NCBI GenBank assembly: GCA_964460115.1
Contig: CAYWPR010000011.1
Span: 49,097-113,096, forward strand
Direction of reading: 5' to 3'
DNA: 64,000 nucleotides
Source: JAEUJZ01 sp964460115
GTDB taxonomy: Bacteria; Myxococcota_A; Polyangia; Palsa-1104; JAEUJZ01
The position numbers and the translations under genes were made by a program. The notes below the pieces were generated by a model that saw nothing but the letters and a program-made list of their open reading frames with translations, searched no databases and was not told the DNA's origin. Shown here piece after piece: positions 17,576-25,988 of the stretch (position 1 is its first letter; every line of letters starts with the position of its first letter).

Positions 17576-18321
17576 GGGGCCTCTTCGGCGATCGGAGCCA
17601 TGGGCGCAAAGGCGGCATACTCGGTACATGGCGAGCCCGGGCTGCGCAGCAGATCGTTATAAGCATTGACCATATCGGCGGTCTGCGCACTGAGGCTCGG
17701 TGATTCGGCCGGGCTAAACGCCAGGCTGACGTCGATAATCGGCAACGCGACAAGGACGATCACCGCCGCGATCATCACGGCCGCACCTGCGGCTTTATCG
17801 CTACCGCCGCCACCACCACCACCGCCAAACGAGCCAAAACCTCCGCCAGAGCGTCGGCCACCGCCCGAACCGCCCGAACCGCTAGCGCCGACCGACGCGC
17901 TTGGCCTAGAGCTTAGCGCGCGAACCAATCCGAGCGAGGGCGAAAACAGCGGCGGATGTATCAGCGGTGGCACGAGTCCAGGCGTGGCAATGACAATCGG
18001 TGGACCGTAGTAGCGCGGCGCCCAGTAGCCGCTGGTGATGCTGTACCTTGCATAGACTGGGGTGCTGTTAAGTTCCAAAGTGCTCTGCGTCGTGCGCACG
18101 CTGGAGCGGCCGATAAGGCGGCTGATTTCCGCGGCGCATTCGCCGCTTGGCTGCAATCCGGCAAGCTCGACGGCTGGATCGTTGTCGCGGCTCCAAACCA
18201 CGCGCGGTCTGCCATCCTGCGGCGCGATGTAGGTGGATGAATAGCTACAAGCTCCCGCCGCGACGAGCAAGCTGACGGCTTTGCCCAATAACAAGGCCCG
18301 TAAAAATCGCCTGCCCTGCAT
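17572..18321 (-). CDS. glycine-rich lipoprotein of unknown function
   Basis: Starts at ATG 18319-18321 (the preceding TTG is less likely). The n-region MQGRRFLRALLLGKA is followed by a lipobox (LLVAAGAC), so it is a likely lipoprotein of about 249 residues. An N-terminal domain (about 20-115) is followed by a long Ser/Gly tract (about 140-175, including nine consecutive Gly), then one membrane helix (AAVMIAAVIVLVALPIIDVSLAF) and a short tail with MVNAYNDLLRS. It is coupled to the next lipoprotein by ATGA. It diverges from lgt, whose product would modify both. The family is not recognised; the pair is probably an envelope complex. Confidence 0.65.
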   Translation of the reverse strand: MQGRRFLRALLLGKAVSLLVAAGACSYSSTYIAPQDGRPRVVWSRDNDPAVELAGLQPSGECAAEISRLIGRSSVRTTQSTLELNSTPVYARYSITSGYWAPRYYGPPIVIATPGLVPPLIHPPLFSPSLGLVRALSSRPSASVGASGSGGSGGGRRSGGGFGSFGGGGGGGGSDKAAGAAVMIAAVIVLVALPIIDVSLAFSPAESPSLSAQTADMVNAYNDLLRSPGSPCTEYAAFAPMAPIAEEAP

Positions 18322-18432
18322 CAAATGATGTTACGTCGGCCTAGCGGCAAGGGTCAATCGGCGGCGGAAGCTACGCTTTCCGTTGGCCGGCAGTGGCGCA
18401 GTTTGAGTATGCTGCGGGCAAAGGAAACGGCT

Positions 18433-19311
18433 GTGATCCCTTATCTTCAGATTCCCTCCATCCCGATCTTTGACAACGTCGCCATTCATCCCTTCGGGAT
18501 CCTCGTCGCCACGGGCATTCTGGTCGGTGCGCGGCTGACCATTCGTCGCGGCGAGCAGCTTGGGCTGCACGAAGAAATGGTCAAAAACATGATTTTCTGG
18601 TCGGTGCTTAGCGGATTTCTGCTTTCGCACTTTCTCGACGTCATGTTTTACCAGCCCGACCTGAGCTTTGCGCAGAAGCTCAAGGCCCTGGCCGATCCGC
18701 GGTCGGGCTTGTCTTCGATGGGCGGATTTCTGGGCGCGGTGATCGGATTATACGTTTGGTGCTGGCGCAATCAGCAACGGGTGCTGGCCTACGCCGATTC
18801 ATTGGCGTATGGACTGGCGCTGGGCTGGATGTTTGGACGCATGGGCTGCTTTGTCGCGCATGATCACCCCGGACATCTGACGCAGTCGATTTTGGGGGTG
18901 GATTATCCTTGCCTGACTCCGCACTGCGCCAATGTCGGCGATGCTTGGTACTACATCGGCAGTCATTTTCGTCGCTACGATCTGGGTTTTCTGGAAGTGC
19001 TGGTGGCGGCGGCGCTGTCCGGGTTTTACCTCATCGCCGATCGGTTTCGCCCGCGCATGGGTTTTTACGTCGCAGCCATTGCAACCTATTACGGTCCGGT
19101 GCGCTTCTTTTTGGACTATATACGCGCCGACGCGGCCGAAGTGCACGGGGCCGATCCGCGCTGGGGGGGGCTGACTCCAGCTCAGTATGCTGCCCTGGGG
19201 GTCGTCGCCATTGGCCTTTATCTTTGTTATCGCATTGCCAGCCGCCCCGCCATTTACACCTTGGCGCCGACAAACGCCTCGGCGGAAACCTCCACCACTT
19301 CCTCTGCTTAA
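18433..19311 (+). CDS. lgt: prolipoprotein diacylglyceryl transferase
   Basis: An inner-membrane enzyme that moves diacylglyceryl from phosphatidylglycerol to the lipobox Cys of prolipoproteins. Multiple helices are visible, with the signatures IHPFGILVATGILVGARL, the conserved SSMGGFLGAVIGL (the H/S-GGL region), and the family signature region GRMGCFVAHDHPGH, then YGPVRFFLDYIRADAAEVHGADPRW near the end. GTG 18433 is preferred, since AAAGGA lies 7 bases upstream and VIPYLQIPSIPIF is the usual N-terminus (292 residues). ATGs at 18325 and 18409 would add about 36 or 8 residues. The Asn of the E. coli GRIGNF motif is Cys here. At least six predicted lipoproteins in this window are potential substrates. 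Confidence 0.93.
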   Translation: MIPYLQIPSIPIFDNVAIHPFGILVATGILVGARLTIRRGEQLGLHEEMVKNMIFWSVLSGFLLSHFLDVMFYQPDLSFAQKLKALADPRSGLSSMGGFLGAVIGLYVWCWRNQQRVLAYADSLAYGLALGWMFGRMGCFVAHDHPGHLTQSILGVDYPCLTPHCANVGDAWYYIGSHFRRYDLGFLEVLVAAALSGFYLIADRFRPRMGFYVAAIATYYGPVRFFLDYIRADAAEVHGADPRWGGLTPAQYAALGVVAIGLYLCYRIASRPAIYTLAPTNASAETSTTSSA

Positions 19312-19340
19312 TCGATTGCAAACCTAACGAAGGGACCGTC

Positions 19341-20012
19341 CTAATCCCGCAAAGGGGCGGCGGGCTTATGGGCGGTCGGCTGAACTGGATCGCTTCCAGT
19401 CTTTTTGGAGACGTTTGCAGAGGACGCGGCCAGCGCAATCAATAGCAAAATGGCTCCGATGATGCCGGTGCCTAGGCCAATGAACATAAGCGCTCGCGGG
19501 CTTTGCTGCAGCCTGAACCAAAAGCCCAGGCGAATGTTCTGAGTCGTCTCGGCAGGATTGGCGGGAGCCGCGAGGCGCTTCCAGAATGACGGCTCAGTTT
19601 TGGCGGTTTGTTTTTCGCTGAGCGCCGGCCGCTTGCCCGAAGATTTCGCCGCACGCTGCGCTTTTTCCGAAGCTTCGGCCAGCCAACCATCCGCAAGCCA
19701 GGGCAGCGGAGTGTTGGGCGGTAGGCTGGCCAGCGCTGGCATCCAGCTCTGACTGATGGGGTCCGAGTGCGAAGAACGTGGCGTGATGCGCGGATTGGAG
19801 GGGCTAGACCCCATCATCATGGGATCAACCACATCCGGTTGAAGGCGCTGAATGGATTCGAGGGCCCAGGCACGGTGCGTACCGCTTGGCGAGGCCTCTA
19901 TGGGGGGGGCTTCCCGCTGTGCGGACTGCATCGCGCTTGGCTCAGTAGGGATCGCCGGCTGCTTTGTCGGCACCGGTTGGACTTCCGAACTCGAAGAACC
20001 GGTTTTTTTCAT
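19341..20012 (-). CDS. hypothetical protein with a C-terminal membrane anchor
   Basis: 223 residues from the ATG at 20010-20012. The first about 165 residues are hydrophilic and low-complexity (Pro/Ser/Gln/Glu), with no recognisable domain. A single strong membrane helix lies near the end (SPRALMFIGLGTGIIGAILLLIALAAS), followed by a short charged tail, giving a tail-anchored layout. The ATG is directly followed by a run of seven A's. Across this run an upstream frame (to 20256) could fuse with this one by a one-base slip, so the true protein may be longer. The function is unknown. Confidence 0.55.
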   Translation of the reverse strand: MKKTGSSSSEVQPVPTKQPAIPTEPSAMQSAQREAPPIEASPSGTHRAWALESIQRLQPDVVDPMMMGSSPSNPRITPRSSHSDPISQSWMPALASLPPNTPLPWLADGWLAEASEKAQRAAKSSGKRPALSEKQTAKTEPSFWKRLAAPANPAETTQNIRLGFWFRLQQSPRALMFIGLGTGIIGAILLLIALAASSANVSKKTGSDPVQPTAHKPAAPLRD

Positions 20013-20256
20013 GCGATAGCCCCCGTTGGGTCTGCTCTTTCGGATACCCGCTGTGGCCTTTGCGCAGCGGGACCGTCAAGTTGTTGTCTCCGTCGCCAGT
20101 TTGGCGATGCCGCACACCAAAGCGGATACATTCGCCGCACGCTGTCTTCTTGTTCAAGATCAGCATACGGTGATTCGGCCCTAGATCGCAGTACACGAGA
20201 TAAGGCGCTTCATACACCAGTGTACTTTGGAGATGGTGTACCCGTAAACAGGGCAC
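19942..20256 (-). CDS. possible N-terminal part of the preceding protein, in another frame
   Basis: An open frame whose first about 80 residues look like real protein: APYLVYCDLGPNHRMLIL, then TACGECIRFGVRHRQTG with a CxxC pair, then NNLTVPLRKGHSGYPK. From about 20010 down to 19942 it runs out of frame through the Ser/Pro-rich start of the 19341-20012 gene, where it reads as non-coding filler. It most likely represents either a separate small protein or the real N-terminus of that gene, split at a seven-base homopolymer (20003-20009). The family is not recognised. Confidence 0.35.
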   Translation of the reverse strand: MPCLRVHHLQSTLVYEAPYLVYCDLGPNHRMLILNKKTACGECIRFGVRHRQTGDGDNNLTVPLRKGHSGYPKEQTQRGLSHEKNRFFEFGSPTGADKAAGDPY

Positions 20257-20289
20257 ATGCCTGTGCTCTGTTTGCGAACTGAAACTTGT

Positions 20290-21291
20290 TCAGCGAAGCA
20301 GCGGGTTTGGCTGGGTCGTGTTCTGCGTACCGGCGCCCAAAAGCAGACCGCGCGGCAACGGCAGTCCGCTGTGCAGCGCGGTCGCGGTCATGCGTTTGCG
20401 GCCGGGCAGTTGCAGTTCGGCGATGGCCACGGCTCCGTCCTCGCAAGCGACGTGCAGACCTTGGCGATCGACGCCGAGCACGGTTCCGGGGACTCCTTGA
20501 CCACTGGACAGCCGCGCGCCAAAGAGCTTTAAAGAAAGCGATTCTTCCGCGGCGACTCCGCCAAAGCCTGGAGGCAGGGTCGTATACGCCCCGGGCCAGG
20601 GATCGACCGCGCGCAACTGTGCCGCCACCGCAGAGGCGCGGCGCGTAAAATCGACAAGGCCGTGCTCTTTATCGAGCTTGGGGGCCAAAGTCGCCAAGCT
20701 ATGATCCTGCGCCACGGCCACTGGCGGGCAAGACGCCATAAGCTGGCCCAGCCCCTCAGAAAGCGCCAAGGCCCCCAGCGTGCTGAGCTTGTCATGCAAG
20801 CTTTGGCCGGTGTCCTCCGCAGAAATCGCCACTTCGCGCTTTAGCAGCATGGCCCCTGTGTCCATGCCGGCATCCATTTGCATCAGCGTGACGCCCGTCA
20901 CTTTTTCTTCGCGCAGTATCGCCCACTGTATCGGCGCCGCGCCGCGATAGCGCGGCAGCAGCGAGGCATGCACATTCCAGCAGCCGAGCGGCGGCACCGC
21001 CAGCACCTCTGGCGGCAAAATCTTGCCGTATGCGGCCACGACGATTAGGTCTGGGCCGAGCGCTTGCAACTGTTGCAAAAAATCCGATTTGCTCGGACGC
21101 AAAAAAGCCGGCTGCAGCACCGGCAAGTTCAGCGCCAGGGCCGTTTGTTTGACTTCCGGAGCGCTAAGTTCCAGCCCGCGACCAGACGGCTTGTCGGGTT
21201 GGCAGACGACGGCTATCACTTCGCTTCGCTCGTGCAGAGCCAAAAGAATGGGAACCGCGAATTTCGGAGAGCCCATAAATACAGTGCGCAT
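20290..21291 (-). CDS. fmt: methionyl-tRNA formyltransferase
   Basis: Formylates initiator Met-tRNA using 10-formyl-THF. The N-terminal formyltransferase domain has MRTVFMGSPKFAVPILLAL, VAAYGKILPPEVL, the catalytic/binding motif NVHASLLPRYRGAAPIQWAIL (Asn and His of the active site), and VTLMQMDAGMDTGAMLL with the catalytic Asp. The C-terminal tRNA-binding OB-like domain has LRAVDPWPGAYT and LQLPGRKRMTA. The start is taken at the second Met (MRTVF), matching the family; ATG 21297 adds two residues. Usually fmt is next to def; no peptide deformylase is seen here, so this copy is separated from its common partner. Confidence 0.95.
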   Translation of the reverse strand: MRTVFMGSPKFAVPILLALHERSEVIAVVCQPDKPSGRGLELSAPEVKQTALALNLPVLQPAFLRPSKSDFLQQLQALGPDLIVVAAYGKILPPEVLAVPPLGCWNVHASLLPRYRGAAPIQWAILREEKVTGVTLMQMDAGMDTGAMLLKREVAISAEDTGQSLHDKLSTLGALALSEGLGQLMASCPPVAVAQDHSLATLAPKLDKEHGLVDFTRRASAVAAQLRAVDPWPGAYTTLPPGFGGVAAEESLSLKLFGARLSSGQGVPGTVLGVDRQGLHVACEDGAVAIAELQLPGRKRMTATALHSGLPLPRGLLLGAGTQNTTQPNPLLR

Positions 21292-21339
21292 CGTCATCGG
21301 GGCGGACCTGTTTGGCGACGGGGTTTACAAAAGCGCTGA

Positions 21340-22572
21340 CTAGCGCGGCGGTTTTGCGGACGGCTTCTCCTCGGAAGCGGCCGAGGTATCACGCAGTACG
21401 TGCACAAGTTGCTGGCGCCGCCGCTGTGCTTCGGTAAGCAGACGCTCAAAAGCGTCGGGACCTTGCTGATGGCGCATCGTTGTGATCTGCCGATCGCATA
21501 GATCGGCGACGCCATCCATGTAGCGGCAGCGCAACTCGGCAGCCGCTTGGATAAGCACGCCGTAAGCCTCGCAAGGATCGCCCGCCCCGCTGAGGGCACC
21601 GGCGACAAGGCTGGTAAGCAGCAGCGACCAGGCAGCGCTGTTATGACGCCCCTGCAGCCAGCGCAATTGCTCGCGCAGCTCGACACGGCCGGCCAGGGAC
21701 AGCGGCGGCTCTTGCGCAATCAAGAGCAGCACCCGATATAGACGCGCCACCGTGCCGTTGCCGCTGGGCGAGGGACCATACTTTCCGGCGGTTACATCAT
21801 CGAGCATGGCCAGGGCATAGCGCCGGCTGTCCAGCATCAGCAAACCGATCAGGAGCAAACGCAAGAGCCTTTCTTCATCGGCGCTCGATCCAAGCTGGCT
21901 GGCGCGATGCAGCGCGACTTGGATATGGCCAAGCGCCAGATCATTGCGCCCGACTGCTTGCTCCACGCCGCCAAGCAGCATGCCCGCCACTACAGAGATT
22001 CCCGGCGGCATTTCCAGCTCGTCCGCAACCGACTCTAATTGCTGACGTGCCGCTCCGACATCGCCGACGCGCAGCAAGGCTTCGCTGAGCGTCAGTCCGG
22101 CATAGCCGCGGGCCAGGCGCGCCGTGGTGGTGTGCAGGCTGATCACCGGAACCAGCGCCTCGGTCAGCGCATTCATCGCCGCTAGCGGCTGCGCCGGGTC
22201 GCGTTCTGCCCCTACGCAAGCGTGATACAAACGGGCGGCTAGTTCCAATAGGCGCAGCTCTGGTGTCGCTGCCTCGCCCGGCATGCTAAGGACCGAATCG
22301 GCAAGCTCGAAATCACCGCGACCAAGCGCCGCAAAAGCCACCAGCATGCGCATCTCGGTGCCCGCGGCATCGGTACGGACGTTTAGCACCGCGCGCGTCC
22401 CAAGCAGGCTGAGCTCTTCGGCTTTGTCCTCGGTAAGTCCCTGTTCGCGCAGCCGTTCGAACAGGCGCATGATCGATCCGTCGGCATTTTCGCCGAGCTC
22501 ATTTTCTGAAAACTCGGCGGACACCGAAGTCGGCGGGGTGGCGGGATAGCCCGGTTTAGGCTCGCTGGTCAA
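21340..22572 (-). CDS. hypothetical alpha-helical repeat (TPR-like) protein
   Basis: About 410 residues, nearly all helical, with many Ala/Leu/Arg helix pairs spaced like degenerate TPR units (AFAALGRGDFELADSVL..., LLRVGDVGAARQQLESVADEL..., QAVGRNDLALGHIQVALHRASQLG). There is no signal peptide or membrane helix, so it is probably cytoplasmic. The C-terminus is disordered (SAASEEKPSAKPPR). The true start is uncertain: the open frame extends to 22644, but that overlaps the 5' end of divergent ltaE, so an internal start (a TTG at 22570-22572 or further in) is more likely. The function is unknown. Confidence 0.55.
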   Translation of the reverse strand: MTSEPKPGYPATPPTSVSAEFSENELGENADGSIMRLFERLREQGLTEDKAEELSLLGTRAVLNVRTDAAGTEMRMLVAFAALGRGDFELADSVLSMPGEAATPELRLLELAARLYHACVGAERDPAQPLAAMNALTEALVPVISLHTTTARLARGYAGLTLSEALLRVGDVGAARQQLESVADELEMPPGISVVAGMLLGGVEQAVGRNDLALGHIQVALHRASQLGSSADEERLLRLLLIGLLMLDSRRYALAMLDDVTAGKYGPSPSGNGTVARLYRVLLLIAQEPPLSLAGRVELREQLRWLQGRHNSAAWSLLLTSLVAGALSGAGDPCEAYGVLIQAAAELRCRYMDGVADLCDRQITTMRHQQGPDAFERLLTEAQRRRQQLVHVLRDTSAASEEKPSAKPPR

Positions 22573-22630
22573 ATCGGATGCTACTATGCCGCCCTGTCCG
22601 CACCACAGCAAGCGTTCTATACTGCGCCGC

Positions 22631-23731
22631 ATGTTGTCCGACATGTCTCAGCCAAGCGCCGCGCCCAAAACTGGCGGCATTCATCTTGTGGATTTGCGAT
22701 CCGATACGGTGACCCGTCCAAGCGCGGCGATGCGCGCCGCCATCGCGGAAGCGGTGGTTGGGGACGATCTTTATGGAGAAGATCCCACGGTCAGCAAACT
22801 GGAAGAACAGGTAGCGGCGCTGCTTGGCAAAGAAGCGGCGCTGTTTGTTCCTTCGGGGACCATGGCCAACCAGATTGCGCTGCGCCTTCACACCAGGCAC
22901 GGCGATGACGTCCTAGTCAGCGAGGGAGCTCATATCAGATGTTATGAAGCGGGGGCGGCCGCGGCTTTGGCGGGCGTGCAGCTTGTGACCGTGGGGCCGC
23001 TCGATCATCGCGACCCGAGCGGCTTGTTTGGCGCTGCCGATCTGGAAGCAAGCTATCAGCCGGTACGTGCCGATCATGCCAGTCCGAAAATGGGACTTTT
23101 GTGCCTTGAAAATACTCACAACCGCGGCGGCGGGCGGGTTTGGCCCATGGCGCAGCTTCATGCGGTCTGCGAGACGGCGCGGCGGCTGGAGCTGCGTCTG
23201 CATTTGGACGGCGCGCGGCTGTGGAATGCCGCCGTGCATCTTGGGCTGCCCCCGCGCGAGATTGCGGCGCCGTTCGACACGGTCGCGGTCTGTCTTTCTA
23301 AAGGGCTTGGCGCGCCGGCCGGATCGCTTGTTTGCGGTCGTCGCGACGACATCAAAAATGCCCGTCGTTTTCGCAGAATGTACGGCGGCAGCATGCGTCA
23401 GTCAGGAATTCTGGCGGCGGCCGGTGCCTATGCGCTTGCGCATCACTACGACCGCCTGGTCGAGGATCACCAAAATGCGCAGTTTCTGGCGCAAAGCTTG
23501 GCCGAGCTGCCTAGAGTGCGCGTAGTGCCGGTTGAAACCAACATCGTCCTTTTCGACTTGCTGGACGCTGCTCCGGACGCCGCGGCGCTTATCAAGCTGC
23601 TGCGCCCGCAGGGAATTTTGGCCAGCGCTTTTGGTCCGCGGCGCATTCGATTGGTCACTCATCTTGACGTCGATCGCGCGGCCTGCGCGCACGCGGCCTC
23701 CGTGCTGCGCCAACTTCTATGCCAGGGCTGA
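22631..23731 (+). CDS. ltaE: low-specificity L-threonine aldolase
   Basis: A PLP enzyme that cleaves L-threonine/allo-threonine to glycine and acetaldehyde. The fold-type-I aldolase pattern is clear: LVDLRSDTVTRPSAAMR at the N-terminus, GDDLYGEDPTVSKLEEQVAALLGKEAALFVPSGTMANQIAL, the HLDGARLWNAAV strand with the PLP-contacting Asp, and Lys224 in VCLSKGLGAPAGSL as Schiff-base lysine, then RFRRMYGGSMRQSGILAAA. Possible starts are ATG 22631 or 22643; 22586 would overlap the divergent gene more. Its 3' end overlaps the next lipoprotein gene by 13 bases. About 366 residues, normal for the family. Confidence 0.94.
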   Translation: MLSDMSQPSAAPKTGGIHLVDLRSDTVTRPSAAMRAAIAEAVVGDDLYGEDPTVSKLEEQVAALLGKEAALFVPSGTMANQIALRLHTRHGDDVLVSEGAHIRCYEAGAAAALAGVQLVTVGPLDHRDPSGLFGAADLEASYQPVRADHASPKMGLLCLENTHNRGGGRVWPMAQLHAVCETARRLELRLHLDGARLWNAAVHLGLPPREIAAPFDTVAVCLSKGLGAPAGSLVCGRRDDIKNARRFRRMYGGSMRQSGILAAAGAYALAHHYDRLVEDHQNAQFLAQSLAELPRVRVVPVETNIVLFDLLDAAPDAAALIKLLRPQGILASAFGPRRIRLVTHLDVDRAACAHAASVLRQLLCQG

Positions 23732-24795
23732 TTTTGCTTTTGGGGCTGGCCGTGGGCCTGGGCGGGTTTGGCTGCATCGGCCGAGCTTCGCCGCTGCCTG
23801 ACGATTTGGCACAGGCCGAGCGCGCGGAACGCGAACAAGACCCAAGCAGTGCTTTGGCTTTTTACCAAAGCATCGTCGAGGCTTGCTTGCGAAACCCGCG
23901 CCTCGAAGCCAAGGATCCCTGCGGCACTGCGGCGTTTCGGCGGGCGCAGATCTTAGAACGGCTGCAACGGCCAAGCGAAGCAGCCAGCGCCTTTGTCATG
24001 GTGCGCACGCTATCAAGCGATGGCCAAACCATTGCCCGGGCGCTGTTTCGCGCCGCTGCCCTTTATGCCGGTCCGTTGCAAAAACCCGAGGCAGCGCTAC
24101 ATTTATGCCGCCAAATCATTTCGCGCTGGCCCGATGAGGTCGCTGCGGAAGACGCCCTGCGTTTGCTGGTTGAGATGCAAGAAAACGTCTCGGCCGCGGC
24201 GCTGGCCGATGAACTGGGCCAACTGGCCGCGACGCTACACGCGCACGAAATCGTCGGCAGCTTTGCGCTTTACTACCAAGCGCGCCTTTACGAAAAGCAG
24301 GGCCAGTCCGCCGATGCGCTTGTCGCCTATGACAGCATTTGGCAGCGTTTTCCACGCGGGCCCTTATTTGACGACGCGCTTTTTGCCGCGAGCAAGCTTC
24401 TGCGCGCCGAGCAAAACTCGGCAGAGGCCGCCAAGCGGCTAGAGCGCCTGCAAGACTCCTTTCGCAAGGCCATCATCGTTGGGCACTACAACAAGTTGTT
24501 GCTGGATGATGGAGCGATACTGCTTGGGCAAATTTATCTAAACGATCTGGATCAACCTGAGCAGGCCATCGCCACCCTGGAGCGCTTTGTCAAACGGCAG
24601 AAAAGCTCGCTGCTTGGCGATGATGCGCTTTTGCTGATGGCAGAAGCGGCGCTGCGTCGGCATGGAGAAAGTCGCTCGGCGGCTGTGCACGAGGCTTGCG
24701 CATATCTAGGGCGCCTGCGACGTGATTATCCAGATGGCAACAGCGTTCGCCGCGCTGCCGCGATGCAGCTACAGCTCGGCTGCTTGGCAAATTAG
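23719..24795 (+). CDS. TPR lipoprotein (YfiO/BamD-like layout)
   Basis: 358 residues. The N-terminus has a lipoprotein signal (LLLGLAVGLGGFGC, lipobox Cys19), so it is anchored in the membrane facing the periplasm. The rest is TPR-type helix pairs (ALYAGPLQKPEAALHLCRQIISRWPDEVAAEDAL, YYQARLYEKQGQSADALVAYDSIWQRFP, QIYLNDLDQPEQAIATLERFVKRQ), including the 'RFPRGPLFDDALF' pattern seen in outer-membrane assembly and cell-division-coordinator-type TPR proteins. It overlaps ltaE by 13 bases and is followed after 59 bases by holB. The family is described by fold only; the partner is unknown. Confidence 0.65.
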   Translation: MPGLILLLGLAVGLGGFGCIGRASPLPDDLAQAERAEREQDPSSALAFYQSIVEACLRNPRLEAKDPCGTAAFRRAQILERLQRPSEAASAFVMVRTLSSDGQTIARALFRAAALYAGPLQKPEAALHLCRQIISRWPDEVAAEDALRLLVEMQENVSAAALADELGQLAATLHAHEIVGSFALYYQARLYEKQGQSADALVAYDSIWQRFPRGPLFDDALFAASKLLRAEQNSAEAAKRLERLQDSFRKAIIVGHYNKLLLDDGAILLGQIYLNDLDQPEQAIATLERFVKRQKSSLLGDDALLLMAEAALRRHGESRSAAVHEACAYLGRLRRDYPDGNSVRRAAAMQLQLGCLAN

Positions 24796-24854
24796 ACTGC
24801 GTCCTTCCGATTTTTCATTGGCGGCAGCCGAGCAGATTCATACACTGCGCGAAA

Positions 24855-25988
24855 ATGCCGCGCCCGGGAGCTTTACCACTCGAACAAGTTGCCGCCGTAA
24901 CCGCAGAGCCGCAAGGGCTGCGCAGCGAGCTGCGCGGACTTTTGGGCATCGTCGGACAGCCTCGAGTAACCTCGGTGCTGCTGTCGGCGCTGCACCAAGG
25001 CCGTCCGCATCATGCCTATTTGTTTGACGGCCCCGAGGGGGTCGGCAAAGCGACGTGCGCGCGGGCGCTGTTTGCTACGTTAAATTGCTTGAATCCGCCG
25101 GAGCTCGGCGCGGCTTGTCTTTGGTCTCAGCCAGACGGCGCGGTCGACGGGACCCTTTGTACATCCTGCAGCAAGCTTTTGGCGGGCACACACCCCGATC
25201 TGATTTCTTTTGATATGACCCTGTCCGGGCTTGCCGACGAGGCCGATCGGGTCATTCGCCGCCTGCAGTATCCGCCGTTTGAAGGACGGGTACAGATGGT
25301 GATTTTCGATCCGGCGGATCAGTTTACAGCGCCGACGGCGGTGACAGCGGTCAATCGGCTGCTAAAGACGCTGGAAGAGCCGCGTCCGGCGACTTACTTT
25401 GTGCTGATTACGACGGCGGCAAGCAGCTTGCTGTCCACGCTGCGCTCCCGTTGTCAGCGGCTGCGCTTTGCGCCGCTTGGCGATGCGGATTTGGCGGCGC
25501 TTTTGCGCAATCATCTAGGCAGCGCCGCCAGCGATGAGGAAGTTTTGGCGGTGGTCAAGCTTGCGCAAGGCAGCTTGGGGCGGGCTTTGCGCTATCTGCA
25601 GGATCGCGATCAACTGGGTCGCTCGGCACAAATGGCTGCGGAACTTTATGCGGCGGCTCAGGATGGGCGCCCCACCCGATTTGTCGAAGTCGCTGTCGAA
25701 GTCGGCAGCGACCGCGAGCAAGCACTCTCCGTGCTGGATTTTCTATGGTTGCGCCTGCACGACGATTTGCTGGCGCAAGCAAATGCTCCGCTGCAGCCGC
25801 AACGCGAGCTTTTGCTTCACGACTGCGAGCGGCTTTTGCGCGGCCTGCATAGGGTGCGCAGTACACAATCGGCGATACGCGGCTATACCGGCGCTCCTTT
25901 GGCGCTGGAGCAGATGCTGCATCACATGCACCTTGAATGCTTCCATACGGCGTCTGCTTCAAACAGGCCCAAAGCGAGCACACGATGA
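24855..25988 (+). CDS. holB: DNA polymerase III delta-prime subunit
   Basis: A clamp-loader subunit of 377 residues. It has an AAA+ fold with the P-loop-like DGPEGVGKATCARALF, an extended zinc-binding stretch (CLNPPELGAACLW ... CTSCSKLLAGTHPDL), and the signature TLEEPRPATYFVLITTAASSLLSTLRSRCQRLRF with the SRC motif and arginine finger region. A C-terminal helical collar follows. The GKAT in the P-loop instead of GKT/S fits delta-prime, which does not hydrolyse ATP. It overlaps ricT by ATGA, a gene order (holB-ricT/PSP1) common in bacteria. The role is sliding-clamp loading in replication. Confidence 0.92.
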   Translation: MPRPGALPLEQVAAVTAEPQGLRSELRGLLGIVGQPRVTSVLLSALHQGRPHHAYLFDGPEGVGKATCARALFATLNCLNPPELGAACLWSQPDGAVDGTLCTSCSKLLAGTHPDLISFDMTLSGLADEADRVIRRLQYPPFEGRVQMVIFDPADQFTAPTAVTAVNRLLKTLEEPRPATYFVLITTAASSLLSTLRSRCQRLRFAPLGDADLAALLRNHLGSAASDEEVLAVVKLAQGSLGRALRYLQDRDQLGRSAQMAAELYAAAQDGRPTRFVEVAVEVGSDREQALSVLDFLWLRLHDDLLAQANAPLQPQRELLLHDCERLLRGLHRVRSTQSAIRGYTGAPLALEQMLHHMHLECFHTASASNRPKASTR

